This document shows, one piece after another, positions 50,488 to 60,660 of a stretch of DNA of 64,000 bases; positions within the stretch are counted from its first letter, which is position 1, and each line of letters starts with the position of its first letter. The position numbers and the translations under genes are program-made. The notes beneath the pieces are model-generated. The model saw nothing but the letters and a program-made list of their open reading frames with translations. It did not search any database and was not told the origin of the DNA. The stretch is from an uncultured Oscillospiraceae bacterium (GTDB taxonomy: Bacteria; Bacillota; Clostridia; Oscillospirales; Ruminococcaceae), in contig CAKSEE010000002.1 of assembly GCA_934446455.1 (NCBI GenBank), positions 62,001-126,000 on the forward strand, read 5' to 3'.

Positions 50488-53130
50488 ATGGATATAGATT
50501 TCAGTCTTGAGAAGCTGCATGATATAGACCTTGAACATACGATGAAACTTTCATTCATCGAGTATTCAATGTCTGTAATCACGCAGAGAGCGCTGCCCGA
50601 CGTGCGCGACGGACTTAAGCCCGTTCACCGCCGTATAATATACACGATGAACGAGGCGGGAAACACTGCGGACAAGCCTTTCAGAAAGTGCGCTTATACT
50701 GTCGGAGAAGTTCTCGGTAAATACCACCCGCACGGCGACGCTTCGGTTTACGACGCGCTTGTGCGCCTTGCGCAGGACTTTTCGCTTCGCTACCCGCTTA
50801 TAGACGGACACGGCAACTTCGGCTCGGTGGACGGCGACCCGCCTGCGGCTTACCGTTATACGGAGGCAAGGCTTGCCAGGATAGCCAACGAAATGACCGC
50901 GGATATCGGCAAAAAAGTCGTTGACTTCATGACGAACTATGACGATAAGCTTCTTGAGCCTGTCGTGCTTCCCTCGCGCTTCCCCAACCTGCTTGTAAAC
51001 GGCAGTAACGGTATCGCCGTTGGCATGGCGACAAATATCCCGCCTCACAACCTTGGCGAGGTTATAGACGCGCTCACGCTCATGATAAACGAGCCTGAGG
51101 CTTCCATTGAAGATATCATGACCTGCATACAGGGTCCAGATTTTCCAACGGGCGGCATAATCATGGGCTACAGCGGCATTCGCTCGGCATACTACACGGG
51201 GCGCGGAAAAATTATTCTGCGCGGCAGGGCGAATATCGTTGAGGAGGACTCGCACACCCGTATTATTATAGACGAGATTCCCTATATGGTGAACAAGGCG
51301 CGGCTGCTTGCAAACATAGCCGACCTTGCGCGCGACAAGAGAATAGAGGGTATTTCCGCGGTGCGCGACGAATCCGACAGAAACGGAATGCGCATGGTAA
51401 TCGAGCTTAAGCGCGACGCTAACGCGAATGTCGTGCTGAACAAGCTCTATACCTACACCCAGCTTCAGGACACGGTGGGCGTTATTATGCTGTCGCTTGT
51501 TGACGGACAGCCAAAAATCCTCAATCTTAAGGATATGCTTCAGCATTACCTTGACCACCAGTTTGACGTTGTAACGCGCCGCACAAAGTACGACCTTGAA
51601 AAGGCAGAGGAGCGAGCGCATATTCTCGAGGGCTTTTTGCTTGCAATAGACTTTATCGACGAGGTTATTGCAATTTTGAGAAGCAGCAAGAGCATTCCCG
51701 AGGGTAAGGAGCGCCTTATTGAGCGCTTCAAGAACATAGACGTATCGCAGACCGGCTTCTTTGAGGAGCATACCTACTCGCTTTCTGAGGCGCAGGCGGA
51801 CGCTATCGTACAGATGAGACTCGGCGCGCTTACAGGTATGGAAAAGAGCAAGGTTGAGGACGAGCTGCGCGAAAAGCGCGAGCTTATCCGCCGGATGCTT
51901 GAGCTTCTCTCCGACAGCAACAAGATGATGCGCCTTATAGGCGACGAGCTTGCTGCAATGAAGAAGAAGTACGGCGACGAGCGCCGCACCGCAATTGAGC
52001 CCGTAAGCGGCGAGGTGGATATAGAGGACCTTATCCCCGAGGAGGACTGCGTTGTAACCTACACCAACCTCGGCTACCTTAAGCGCCAGCCCGCGGAGGT
52101 TTATAATATCCAGAAGCGCGGCGGCAAGGGTATTTCGGGTATGAAGCAGCGCGAGGAGGACTTCGTTGAGAATATGTTCATTGCGTCATCGCATGAGAAT
52201 ATTCTCTACATCACCAACAAGGGTAATATGTTCCGCATGAAGTGCTACGAGATACCCGAGGGCAGCCGTCAGTCGCGCGGAATGAATGTAGTGAACCTGC
52301 TTCAGCTTTCCGAGGGTGAAAAGGTTGCGGCGATGATGACAACGCGCGATTTTGCTGAGAACAAATACTTTGTTTGCATAACTAAAAATGGAATTATCAA
52401 GCGCACGCGGCTTTCTGAATACAAAAATGTCCGTAAAATGGGACTGCGCGCTATCACGCTTGTAGACTGCGACGAGATAGCTTCCGCGTTCCTTACCGAG
52501 GGCGACTGCACTGTACTTATCGCCACAAAGAAAGGTATGGCTATACGCTTCGATGAAAATAACTGCCGCGCACTCGGCAGGACTGCGCGCGGCGTAAGGG
52601 CTATCCGCTTCCGTGATGAGAGCGACTATGTTGTTGGCGCGACAAAGATATTTGACGAGAACGCCTCTATACTCACCGTTACCGATAAGGGCATGGGCAG
52701 GCGCGTTGCCGCTGCAAGCTACCGCATTCAGAAGCGCGGAGGACTTGGACTGCACAACTACCCCGTGTCTGAGGAAAAGGGCTTTGTATGCGGCATAAGA
52801 ACGCTCGGACCCGACGACGATGTGCTTCTGATAAGCGCTGACGGAGTTGTTATACGCATTCGTGCAAACGATCTGCGCAATATGGGCAGACCCGCTTCGG
52901 GCGTGCGCGTAATGCGGCTTGGCGCAGAGGACAGAGTCGCTTCGTTCTCGCGCATGATGCACGAGGAGGGTGAAGAAACCGCCGAGGTAGAAAAGACTTC
53001 CGACGAGGAAATAGCGGCTTCTCTTGCGGAGGAATCTGCCGAGGTAATAGAGCCTGACGATGCGTCCGACGACGATACTGACGACGGCGCTGAGGAGCAG
53101 GAGACCACAGAGGACGCTCCCGAAGAATAA
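50488..53130 (+). CDS. gyrA: DNA gyrase subunit A
   Basis: 880 residues from ATG 50488, behind AATGGAGG. Breakage-reunion domain with the catalytic Tyr in the AYRYTEARL segment, the quinolone-sensitive region [23 protein letters not shown] and [15 protein letters not shown]-terminal beta-pinwheel of six blades (GGKGISGM is the GyrA box-like start). Acidic, Glu/Asp-rich tail (about 70 residues), longer than usual. Part of the gyrB-gyrA series, ended by the terminator at 53139. Confidence 0.97.
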   Translation: MDIDFSLEKLHDIDLEHTMKLSFIEYSMSVITQRALPDVRDGLKPVHRRIIYTMNEAGNTADKPFRKCAYTVGEVLGKYHPHGDASVYDALVRLAQDFSLRYPLIDGHGNFGSVDGDPPAAYRYTEARLARIANEMTADIGKKVVDFMTNYDDKLLEPVVLPSRFPNLLVNGSNGIAVGMATNIPPHNLGEVIDALTLMINEPEASIEDIMTCIQGPDFPTGGIIMGYSGIRSAYYTGRGKIILRGRANIVEEDSHTRIIIDEIPYMVNKARLLANIADLARDKRIEGISAVRDESDRNGMRMVIELKRDANANVVLNKLYTYTQLQDTVGVIMLSLVDGQPKILNLKDMLQHYLDHQFDVVTRRTKYDLEKAEERAHILEGFLLAIDFIDEVIAILRSSKSIPEGKERLIERFKNIDVSQTGFFEEHTYSLSEAQADAIVQMRLGALTGMEKSKVEDELREKRELIRRMLELLSDSNKMMRLIGDELAAMKKKYGDERRTAIEPVSGEVDIEDLIPEEDCVVTYTNLGYLKRQPAEVYNIQKRGGKGISGMKQREEDFVENMFIASSHENILYITNKGNMFRMKCYEIPEGSRQSRGMNVVNLLQLSEGEKVAAMMTTRDFAENKYFVCITKNGIIKRTRLSEYKNVRKMGLRAITLVDCDEIASAFLTEGDCTVLIATKKGMAIRFDENNCRALGRTARGVRAIRFRDESDYVVGATKIFDENASILTVTDKGMGRRVAAASYRIQKRGGLGLHNYPVSEEKGFVCGIRTLGPDDDVLLISADGVVIRIRANDLRNMGRPASGVRVMRLGAEDRVASFSRMMHEEGEETAEVEKTSDEEIAASLAEESAEVIEPDDASDDDTDDGAEEQETTEDAPEE

Positions 53131-53138
53131 GCAAGACG

Positions 53139-53174
53139 ATTTGCCCGAACAAACTACCGTTCGGGCAAATTTTG
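53139..53174 (+). terminator. Rho-independent terminator after gyrA
   Basis: ATTTGCCCGAAC and its complement pair around AAACTACC, followed by TTTTG. Confidence 0.85.
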
Positions 53175-53180
53175 TGATAG

Positions 53181-53194
53181 TTCCACGTGGAACA
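53181..53194. promoter_or_regulatory. parS site 1 (ParB binding)
   Basis: GTTCCACGTGGAAC, a perfect palindrome close to the Firmicutes parS consensus TGTTTCACGTGAAACA. Two further copies lie at 56751 and 56790. Confidence 0.85.
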
Positions 53195-53229
53195 AATCAT
53201 ATTATGTCGAACACTTGAAAGGAAACAAA

Positions 53230-55101
53230 ATGAGCTATACGCTTGAAGAATACGATGTTGCCGTAATAGGCGCGGGTCATGCGGGGTGCGAGGCGGCTCT
53301 CGCTGCAGCAAGGCTCGGGCTTAAAACCGCAATATTCACGCTTTCGCTTGACTGCATCGCGAATATGCCCTGCAACCCCTGTATAGGTGGCTCGGCAAAG
53401 GGACAAATCGTCTGCGAAATTGACGCGCTCGGCGGCGAAATGGGCAGGGCGGCTGACGCTACTTTCATTCAGTCCCGCATTCTTAACAGGGGGAAAGGTC
53501 CCGCCGTACACAGCCTGCGCGTGCAGAGCGACAGGGTAAAATATCACACCTACATGAAGCAGCGCCTTGAAAGCACGCCCAACCTCTTTATCAAGCAGGC
53601 GGAGGTGACCGCCGTACACGCTGAGGACGGCAGGATAACCGCTGTTGAAACGAAACTCGGGGCGGTTCACCCTGTAAAGGCTGCAATAATAACTACAGGT
53701 ACTTACCTTAACGGTAAAATTCATATTGGCGAGCTCAGCTACAGCAGCGGTCCTGACAACGTGCTTCCTTCAAGTGCGCTTACCGAGTGCCTTAAGTCGC
53801 TTGGCATATCTATGAGAAGGTTCAAGACAGGAACACCTGCGCGCGTTCACAGGCGTTCCATAGATTTTTCGGTTATGGAAAGGCAGGTGGGCGACGAGGA
53901 GATAATGCCATTTGCGTTTGATAACACGCTGCCGCTTGAAAATAAGATTGAGTGCTACGTAACCTACACAAACGCAGAAACACACAGAGTTATTCTTGAT
54001 AACCTCGACCGTTCGCCGCTTTACTCAGGGCGAATCGAGGGTATAGGTCCGCGCTATTGCCCGAGCATTGAGGATAAAATCGTACGCTTTAAGGACAAGG
54101 AGCGCCATCAGCTTTTTGTCGAGCCTATGGGACTTGATACGGACGAGTTCTATTTGCAGGGAATGTCGTCAAGCCTGCCGGAGGACGTGCAGCTGAAGTT
54201 TCTGCGGACGATAAAGGGACTTGAACACGTGGAGATTATGCGCCCCGCATATGCTATCGAGTACGACTGCTGCGATCCGCTGGAACTTCTGCCAACGCTT
54301 GAATTCAAGAGAATTAGCGGGCTGTACGGCGCGGGGCAATTCAACTGCACAAGCGGATATGAGGAGGCGGCGGCGCAGGGCATTGTCGCGGGAATAAACG
54401 CCGCGCTTAAGATAAAAGGCGAACAAGCAATGATACTGGAGCGCTCAAACAGCTATATAGGCACGCTTATAGACGACCTTGTTACAAAGGGCTGCTCTGA
54501 GCCGTACCGCATGATGACCTCGCGCAGCGAATACCGCCTGATACTGCGGCAGGATAATGCACCGGAGCGACTTGTACCTATAGGGCACAGAGTTGGACTT
54601 GTTTCCAACGAGCGCTATGAGCGATTCCTTGCGCAGCAAAAGTTGCTGAGCGACGAACTGGAGCGCATTAAGCACGTTACTATTCACCCGACCTACGAGG
54701 TAAACGAGCTTCTCGCTGCAAAGGGTACCGCGCCGATAATGGGAGGCGTAAAACTTGCCGAGCTTCTTAAGCGTCCGCAGATTGCCTATACCGACCTTGC
54801 AGAATTTGATATAGAACGCCCGCAGCTTTCTGTAGCACTTGTCAGCAGGCTTGAAACAGAACTTAAATATTCAGGATACATCAAAATACAGATGGAGCAG
54901 ATAGAGCGTGCGCGAAAGCTTGAGAATAAGACGCTGCCGCAGGACGTGGATTACCGCTCTGTAAAGGGGCTCAGACTAGAAGCACAGGAGAAACTAAACC
55001 GTCATAAGCCGCTTAATGTCGGGCAGGCGGGGCGAATCTCGGGCGTTAATCCCGCGGACATTTCGGTGCTGCTTATATGGCTTGCTGGGAGGGAGAACTG
55101 A
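53230..55101 (+). CDS. mnmG: tRNA uridine-5-carboxymethylaminomethyl modification enzyme MnmG
   Basis: 623 residues from ATG 53230 after GAAAGGAAA. FAD-binding [17 protein letters not shown] start, [49 protein letters not shown] and [12 protein letters not shown] are family marks. Works with MnmE on wobble uridine 34 of tRNAs. The stop overlaps the rsmG start by one base (TGATG), so the two are coupled. The gene follows parS site 1. Confidence 0.97.
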   Translation: MSYTLEEYDVAVIGAGHAGCEAALAAARLGLKTAIFTLSLDCIANMPCNPCIGGSAKGQIVCEIDALGGEMGRAADATFIQSRILNRGKGPAVHSLRVQSDRVKYHTYMKQRLESTPNLFIKQAEVTAVHAEDGRITAVETKLGAVHPVKAAIITTGTYLNGKIHIGELSYSSGPDNVLPSSALTECLKSLGISMRRFKTGTPARVHRRSIDFSVMERQVGDEEIMPFAFDNTLPLENKIECYVTYTNAETHRVILDNLDRSPLYSGRIEGIGPRYCPSIEDKIVRFKDKERHQLFVEPMGLDTDEFYLQGMSSSLPEDVQLKFLRTIKGLEHVEIMRPAYAIEYDCCDPLELLPTLEFKRISGLYGAGQFNCTSGYEEAAAQGIVAGINAALKIKGEQAMILERSNSYIGTLIDDLVTKGCSEPYRMMTSRSEYRLILRQDNAPERLVPIGHRVGLVSNERYERFLAQQKLLSDELERIKHVTIHPTYEVNELLAAKGTAPIMGGVKLAELLKRPQIAYTDLAEFDIERPQLSVALVSRLETELKYSGYIKIQMEQIERARKLENKTLPQDVDYRSVKGLRLEAQEKLNRHKPLNVGQAGRISGVNPADISVLLIWLAGREN

Positions 55102-55799
55102 TGGAGAGAATACCGTATATTATTGAGCAGTTTTCCGCAGCGGGAATAACTGTTGATGAGCAGAAGGCTGAAAAGCTCGATAAGCTCTGCGAATTCATGG
55201 TTGAATACAATAAAAATGTGAATCTCACCTCAATTACGGAGTTTACTGAGGTGGTTGTAAAGCATTTTGTGGACAGCGTTCTTCCGTTTACGATGTTTGA
55301 GCTTAAAGAGAATGCATCGTTTATTGATGTAGGCACGGGCGCGGGTTTTCCGTCACTTCCGCTGCTGATCTGCCGCCACGACCTTAAGGGGACGCTCTGC
55401 GACAGCCTTAACAAGCGGTGCGTATATCTTGAAAAGGCGTGTGAACACATTGACATAAAGGCGCGTATCGTTCACGCGAGAAGCGAAGAGCTTGGAAGAA
55501 AAGAACGTGAGTGCTATGACGTGGCGTGCGCAAGGGCTGTGGCTGCTCTGCCGATGCTTACTGAATACTGCCTGCCGTTTGTTAAGGTTGGCGGAACGTT
55601 TGCTGCGCTTAAGTCGGTTAATGAGGACGCCGTAAATGCTGAGAGTGCAATAAAGCTGCTTGGGGGAAAGCTCTCCGAGGTTCGGGATTATTCGCTTCCA
55701 AATGGCGACGCAAGACGGCTTGTATTGATAAAAAAAGTATCGCAAACCCCGACAAAATACCCGAGAACCTCTGCAAATATTGCAAAAAGGCCGCTGTAA
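55101..55799 (+). CDS. rsmG: 16S rRNA (guanine527-N7) methyltransferase RsmG
   Basis: 232 residues from ATG 55101, preceded by GGAGGGAG. S-adenosylmethionine-binding FIDVGTGAGFPSLPLLI, then CARAVAALPMLTEYCLPFVKVGG and the K/D residues of the family. Modifies 16S rRNA, and loss gives low-level streptomycin resistance in other species. A hairpin with a T run follows. Upstream of the parB-like gene, as in Bacillus. Confidence 0.96.
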   Translation: MERIPYIIEQFSAAGITVDEQKAEKLDKLCEFMVEYNKNVNLTSITEFTEVVVKHFVDSVLPFTMFELKENASFIDVGTGAGFPSLPLLICRHDLKGTLCDSLNKRCVYLEKACEHIDIKARIVHARSEELGRKERECYDVACARAVAALPMLTEYCLPFVKVGGTFAALKSVNEDAVNAESAIKLLGGKLSEVRDYSLPNGDARRLVLIKKVSQTPTKYPRTSANIAKRPL

Positions 55800-55812
55800 T
55801 GCGGCTTTTTTT
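55784..55812 (+). terminator. Rho-independent terminator after rsmG
   Basis: AAAAAGGCCGC and GCGGCTTTTTTT form a hairpin that starts within the last codons of rsmG. Confidence 0.7.
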
Positions 55813-55925
55813 GTTGACTGATGAAGAATGATGACGGGAAATGCGAAAAATACTTGTGGATATTATTTCCTTTTAGTGGTATAATGGAACTAAAGAAAGA
55901 AGCCCCACTACAGAAAGGAAGTATT

Positions 55926-56747
55926 ATGAACGGAATATTCAAACCAAAGGAAAAAAGTATACAGCGCGTTGTTGCACTTGAAATATCGCTGTTAAGACCG
56001 AATCGTTCGCAGCCGCGCAGGGAATTTGACGAATCGGCGCTTATGTCGCTGTCTGAGAGCATTAAGGAAAACGGCATAATTCAGCCTATTTGCGTTAGAA
56101 AAAACGGCGCGCTCTATGAGATTATAAGCGGTGAACGCAGAACGCGCGCGGCTAAGCTCGCAGGGCTGGCAGAGGTGCCGTGCATTATCATGGAAGCAGA
56201 CGATGAACGTTCGGCTGTGCTGGCTCTTATAGAGAATATTCAGCGCTGTGACCTCGGCTTTTTTGAAGAAGCGCTTGCAATTGAAAAGTTGATCTCGGTT
56301 TATGGGCTTACACAGGAACAGGCGGCGGAAAGACTTGGAAAGGCTCAGTCAACTATTGCAAATAAGCTTAGGCTGCTGCGATTTACTGACGCTGAAAGGC
56401 GTCTGATGATAGGCGCTAATCTTTCTGAAAGGCAGGCGCGGGCACTTATCCGAATCTCTGACGACAGCAAGCGGGTAAAAGCTCTTGAAAAGGTAGCAGC
56501 GCGCGGTCTTAATCTTGAGCAGACGGAAGCCCTTGTTAATGAGGTGCTTGCAGGCGAGGAGAAACAGGAGAAAAAAGCGCGCGAGGATAAATTCAAGCAG
56601 CTTTTTCCAAAACCACCTCGCCTTTATATGAATTCTATCAACAAGCTGATCCGACAAATCAAAGACGCGGATATTCCATGTGTTACATCTTCGGGCGCGG
56701 TGGACGGATATTACGAGTACATAATTCGTTTTCCCATAGCTAAATAA
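55926..56747 (+). CDS. noc: ParB-family protein, likely nucleoid occlusion factor Noc
   Basis: 273 residues from ATG 55926 after GAAAGGAAG. N-terminal ParB motif LLRPNRSQPRREFDESAL and SGERRTRAAKLAGL, then a helix-turn-helix with LTQEQAAERLGKAQSTIANKL, and a long helical C-terminus. Between rsmG and soj-spo0J, the position of noc in Bacillus, and distinct from the second ParB gene at 57682. Noc would bind its own sites and stop septation over the chromosome. Assigned by position and family; the DNA-binding specificity is not visible. Confidence 0.75.
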   Translation: MNGIFKPKEKSIQRVVALEISLLRPNRSQPRREFDESALMSLSESIKENGIIQPICVRKNGALYEIISGERRTRAAKLAGLAEVPCIIMEADDERSAVLALIENIQRCDLGFFEEALAIEKLISVYGLTQEQAAERLGKAQSTIANKLRLLRFTDAERRLMIGANLSERQARALIRISDDSKRVKALEKVAARGLNLEQTEALVNEVLAGEEKQEKKAREDKFKQLFPKPPRLYMNSINKLIRQIKDADIPCVTSSGAVDGYYEYIIRFPIAK

Positions 56748-56750
56748 CCC

Positions 56751-56766
56751 TGTTCCACGTGGAACA
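56751..56766. promoter_or_regulatory. parS site 2 (ParB binding)
   Basis: TGTTCCACGTGGAACA, a perfect 16-bp palindrome just downstream of the noc-like gene. Confidence 0.85.
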
Positions 56767-56789
56767 TCCTGACGAAGTGTGTCGAAAGG

Positions 56790-56805
56790 TGTTCCACGTG
56801 GAACT
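56790..56805. promoter_or_regulatory. parS site 3 (ParB binding)
   Basis: TGTTCCACGTGGAACT, 39 bases from site 2 and just upstream of the soj gene. Confidence 0.85.
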
Positions 56806-56900
56806 TTTTTGCGAAAATATCATGAAAATTGAGAAAAGGGCTTTATTTTTTCTATAAGGTGTGTTATAATATAAGAAGCTATGAGAAAAGGGGGAGAAAA

Positions 56901-57692
56901 ATGAGCATTGTCATAGGAGTTGTCAACCAGAAAGGTGGTGTTGGCAAAACAACAACGGCTGTCAACGTTGCAGCGGGACTTGGCACACTCGGAAAAAAGG
57001 TGCTGCTGATAGACTTTGACCCGCAGGGTAACTCAACAACGGGCTTTGGAATAAAGAAAAAAACTCTCGATGTGACTACATATGAGGTAATCGCGGGTGA
57101 ACGACGTCCACAGGAAGCAATAATCGAAACGCGCTACAAGAATGTTTCGATAATGCCGGCAACAAAGGAACTCTGCAATGCCGAGCAGGAGCTTTTCGGC
57201 ATGGAAGAGAAAAGCAAGCAGCTTAAAAAGGCAATATTGCAGATTCGTGGGGATTACGACATAATAATTGTGGACTGTCTGCCGTCGCTTGGAATACTTG
57301 CGACAAACGCGCTTGTGGCGTGCGATACGATAATCGTGCCGATGGTTTGCGAGCATTTCGCGCTTGAGGGACTTGCACAGCTCATGCAGACGGTAAAAAC
57401 AGCAAAGAGAAAAGCAAACCCAGACCTTACAATAATGGGTATCGTGTTTACCATGCTGGATAAGCGCCTGCTTAAGAGCAACGAAATAATGTACGATATA
57501 AAGCGCAGCTTTGACAGCAAGGTGCTGTTCAAGACGGAGATTCCGCGAAACGTGCGTATATCAGAGGCACAGGCTGCGGGCGAGCCGATAATCTACTTTG
57601 ATAAGTCGTCAAAGGGTGCGGACGCATACAAGCGCCTTTCAAAGGAGATACTTGAACGCTGCCGTGAAATGGAGAGTGAAAATGGCAACTAG
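56901..57692 (+). CDS. soj: ParA-family ATPase Soj
   Basis: 263 residues from ATG 56901 behind GGGGGAG. Deviant Walker A QKGGVGKTTTAVNVAAGLG, LLIDFDPQGNSTTGFGI and IIVDCLPSLGILATNALVA. Nonspecific DNA-binding ATPase that, with ParB, drives origin segregation and also modulates DnaA. Next to two parS sites. The stop overlaps the spo0J start by 11 bases. Confidence 0.95.
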   Translation: MSIVIGVVNQKGGVGKTTTAVNVAAGLGTLGKKVLLIDFDPQGNSTTGFGIKKKTLDVTTYEVIAGERRPQEAIIETRYKNVSIMPATKELCNAEQELFGMEEKSKQLKKAILQIRGDYDIIIVDCLPSLGILATNALVACDTIIVPMVCEHFALEGLAQLMQTVKTAKRKANPDLTIMGIVFTMLDKRLLKSNEIMYDIKRSFDSKVLFKTEIPRNVRISEAQAAGEPIIYFDKSSKGADAYKRLSKEILERCREMESENGN

Positions 57693-58539
57693 AAAGACAA
57701 AGAGCAGTCTTGACGCACTGTTTGATGATAACGACATAGAGAACGCAGAGGGTCTTACAACAGTAAGACTGAGCAGCGTTGAGCCGAACAAGGCGCAGCC
57801 CCGCAAGGATTTTGACAGCGAGAGCCTTGCACAGCTTGCGGATTCGATAAACAAGCACGGCATTTTGCAGCCGCTTATTGTGCGTTCGCTGCCGTCGGGC
57901 GGATATCAGATAATTGCGGGTGAACGCCGCTGGCGCGCCGCAAAGATGGCAGGTCTGTCAGAGGTGCCGGTGGTTGTACGCGACGACCTCAAGGACGAGC
58001 AGATAATGCAGGTAGCGCTTATAGAGAACCTGCAGCGTGAGAATCTCAACCCGCTTGAAGAAGCGCTCGGCTACAAGGAACTGATGGATAACTACCACAT
58101 GACGCAGGAGGAGCTTTCGCAGGCAATAGGCAAGGCGCGTTCTACGATAGCAAACAGCGTTTCGCTGCTGTCGCTGCCGAATGGAGTAAAGAAGCTGCTT
58201 GAAAGCGGCGAGCTTTCGGCGGGGCACTGCAAGGCGCTTAAGGCAATAAGCGACCCCGCGCTTATGACGGAGCTTGCAAACAAAGCGGCGCAGGGCGAGC
58301 TTTCGGTGCGGCAGGTGGAACAGATAGCTAAGCGCGAAGCAAAACGCCTTGAGGAGGCGTCCCGCACAAGGGAAATAAAACCGCGCGCGACATACTACAC
58401 CGAGGTTGAGGTGAGCCTGGCTGAGCAGCTTGGCACAAAGGTTAAGATTTCCGAGGGAAAAAGAGGCAGTACGCTTCAGATATGCTTTGAGGACGAAGAA
58501 CAGCTTAAAGGCATATTGAAGCATTTTATACAAGAATGA
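57682..58539 (+). CDS. spo0J: ParB-family partition protein Spo0J
   Basis: 285 residues from ATG 57682, overlapping the soj end. ParB domain [38 protein letters not shown] and the CTP-binding [11 protein letters not shown] region; central helix-turn-helix [28 protein letters not shown]-terminal dimerisation segment. Binds parS, slides as a CTP-dependent clamp and loads SMC. Three parS copies lie within 4.5 kb upstream. Confidence 0.95.
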   Translation: MATRKTKSSLDALFDDNDIENAEGLTTVRLSSVEPNKAQPRKDFDSESLAQLADSINKHGILQPLIVRSLPSGGYQIIAGERRWRAAKMAGLSEVPVVVRDDLKDEQIMQVALIENLQRENLNPLEEALGYKELMDNYHMTQEELSQAIGKARSTIANSVSLLSLPNGVKKLLESGELSAGHCKALKAISDPALMTELANKAAQGELSVRQVEQIAKREAKRLEEASRTREIKPRATYYTEVEVSLAEQLGTKVKISEGKRGSTLQICFEDEEQLKGILKHFIQE

Positions 58540-58555
58540 AAAGGAAGGCAGAAAA

Positions 58556-59833
58556 ATGATAGACATTAAGTTTTTAAGAGAAAACCCCGACGTTGTAAAG
58601 GAAAATATCAAAAAGAAGTTTCAGGACGCAAAGCTTCCGCTTGTTGACGAGGTAATTGAGCTTGACGCCAAGCTTCGCCAGACAAAGCAGCGCGTTGAGT
58701 CGCTGCGCGCGGACAGAAACCGCATATCCAAGGAGATAGGCGCGTTTATGGCAAAGGGTGAGAAGGACAAGGCTGAGGAAGCAAAGGCTAAGGTAAAGGA
58801 GTTCTCCGACGAGGAGGCTGCGCTTGATAAGCTTGAGGCGGAGCTTGACGAAAAAATCACCAAGATAATGATGACCATTCCGAACATTATCGACCCGACC
58901 GTCCCGATAGGAAAGGACGACAGTGAGAATGTTGAGATAACCCGCTATGGCGAGCCTGTTGTGCCCGATTTCGAGGTACCCTATCACACCGAGATTATGG
59001 AGCGCCTTAACGGTATCGACCTTGACAGCGCAAGAAAGGTTGCGGGCAACGGCTTCTACTATCTTATGGGCGACATTGCGCGCCTGCACTCCGCTGTTAT
59101 CTCATATGCAAGGGACTTTATGATTGACAGGGGCTTCACCTACTGCGTACCGCCCTTTATGATAAGAAGCAACGTTGTAACGGGCGTTATGTCCTTTGCT
59201 GAAATGGACGCCATGATGTACAAGATAGAGGGCGAGGACCTTTACCTTATCGGCACGAGCGAGCATTCCATGATAGGCAAGTTTATTGACACGATACTTG
59301 ACGAAAACACCCTGCCGAGAACGCTCACGAGCTACTCTCCCTGCTTCCGCAAGGAAAAGGGCGCGCACGGCATTGAGGAGCGCGGCGTTTACCGTATCCA
59401 CCAGTTTGAGAAGCAGGAAATGATAGTTGTCTGCAAGCCTGAGGATTCCAAGATGTGGTTCGACAAGCTCTGGCAGAACACCGTTGACCTGTTCAGAAGC
59501 ATGGATATCCCCGTAAGGACGATAGAGTGCTGCTCGGGCGACCTTGCAGACCTTAAGGTAAAGAGCTACGACGTTGAGGCGTGGTCTCCCAGACAGAAGA
59601 AGTATTTCGAGGTAGGCAGCTGCTCTAACCTTGGCGACGCACAGGCGCGCAGACTTAAGATTCGTGTAAACGGCGAAAAGGGCAAGTATTTTGCACACAC
59701 GCTCAACAACACCGTTGTAGCGCCGCCCAGAATGCTTATAGCGTTCCTTGAGAACAATCTTAATTCGGACGGCACAATCAGCATTCCCGAGGTTCTCAGA
59801 CCTTACATGGGCGGTAAAGACCACATTGGCTAA
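58556..59833 (+). CDS. serS: Seryl-tRNA synthetase
   Basis: 425 residues, normal length. N-terminal coiled-coil arm (about 25-110) that contacts the tRNA variable loop, then class II core: motif 2 SYSPCFRKEKGAHGIEERGVYRIHQFEKQEM and motif 3 NTVVAPPRMLIAFLENN. Charges serine to tRNA-Ser. The ATG follows AAAAGGAAGG. No T-box is seen upstream, and a complex terminator hairpin follows. Confidence 0.97.
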   Translation: MIDIKFLRENPDVVKENIKKKFQDAKLPLVDEVIELDAKLRQTKQRVESLRADRNRISKEIGAFMAKGEKDKAEEAKAKVKEFSDEEAALDKLEAELDEKITKIMMTIPNIIDPTVPIGKDDSENVEITRYGEPVVPDFEVPYHTEIMERLNGIDLDSARKVAGNGFYYLMGDIARLHSAVISYARDFMIDRGFTYCVPPFMIRSNVVTGVMSFAEMDAMMYKIEGEDLYLIGTSEHSMIGKFIDTILDENTLPRTLTSYSPCFRKEKGAHGIEERGVYRIHQFEKQEMIVVCKPEDSKMWFDKLWQNTVDLFRSMDIPVRTIECCSGDLADLKVKSYDVEAWSPRQKKYFEVGSCSNLGDAQARRLKIRVNGEKGKYFAHTLNNTVVAPPRMLIAFLENNLNSDGTISIPEVLRPYMGGKDHIG

Positions 59834-59849
59834 GATATAGTGAAAAAAA

Positions 59850-59913
59850 GGCAGGATATAACAGACTGTAGTATTTTAATGATATTGTGCGGTCTGTTTA
59901 TCCTGCCGTTTTC
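59850..59913 (+). terminator. Long hairpin terminator after serS
   Basis: GGCAGGATA...ACAGAC and GTCTGT...TATCCTGCC form a two-part stem with one bulged base around a 25-base loop, followed by GTTTTC. Confidence 0.65.
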
Positions 59914-59946
59914 ACAATACAGACAGAAGAACGGAGTATAAACCAA

Positions 59947-60648
<702 letters not shown>

Positions 60649-60660
60649 AGGGGTAGAGTC

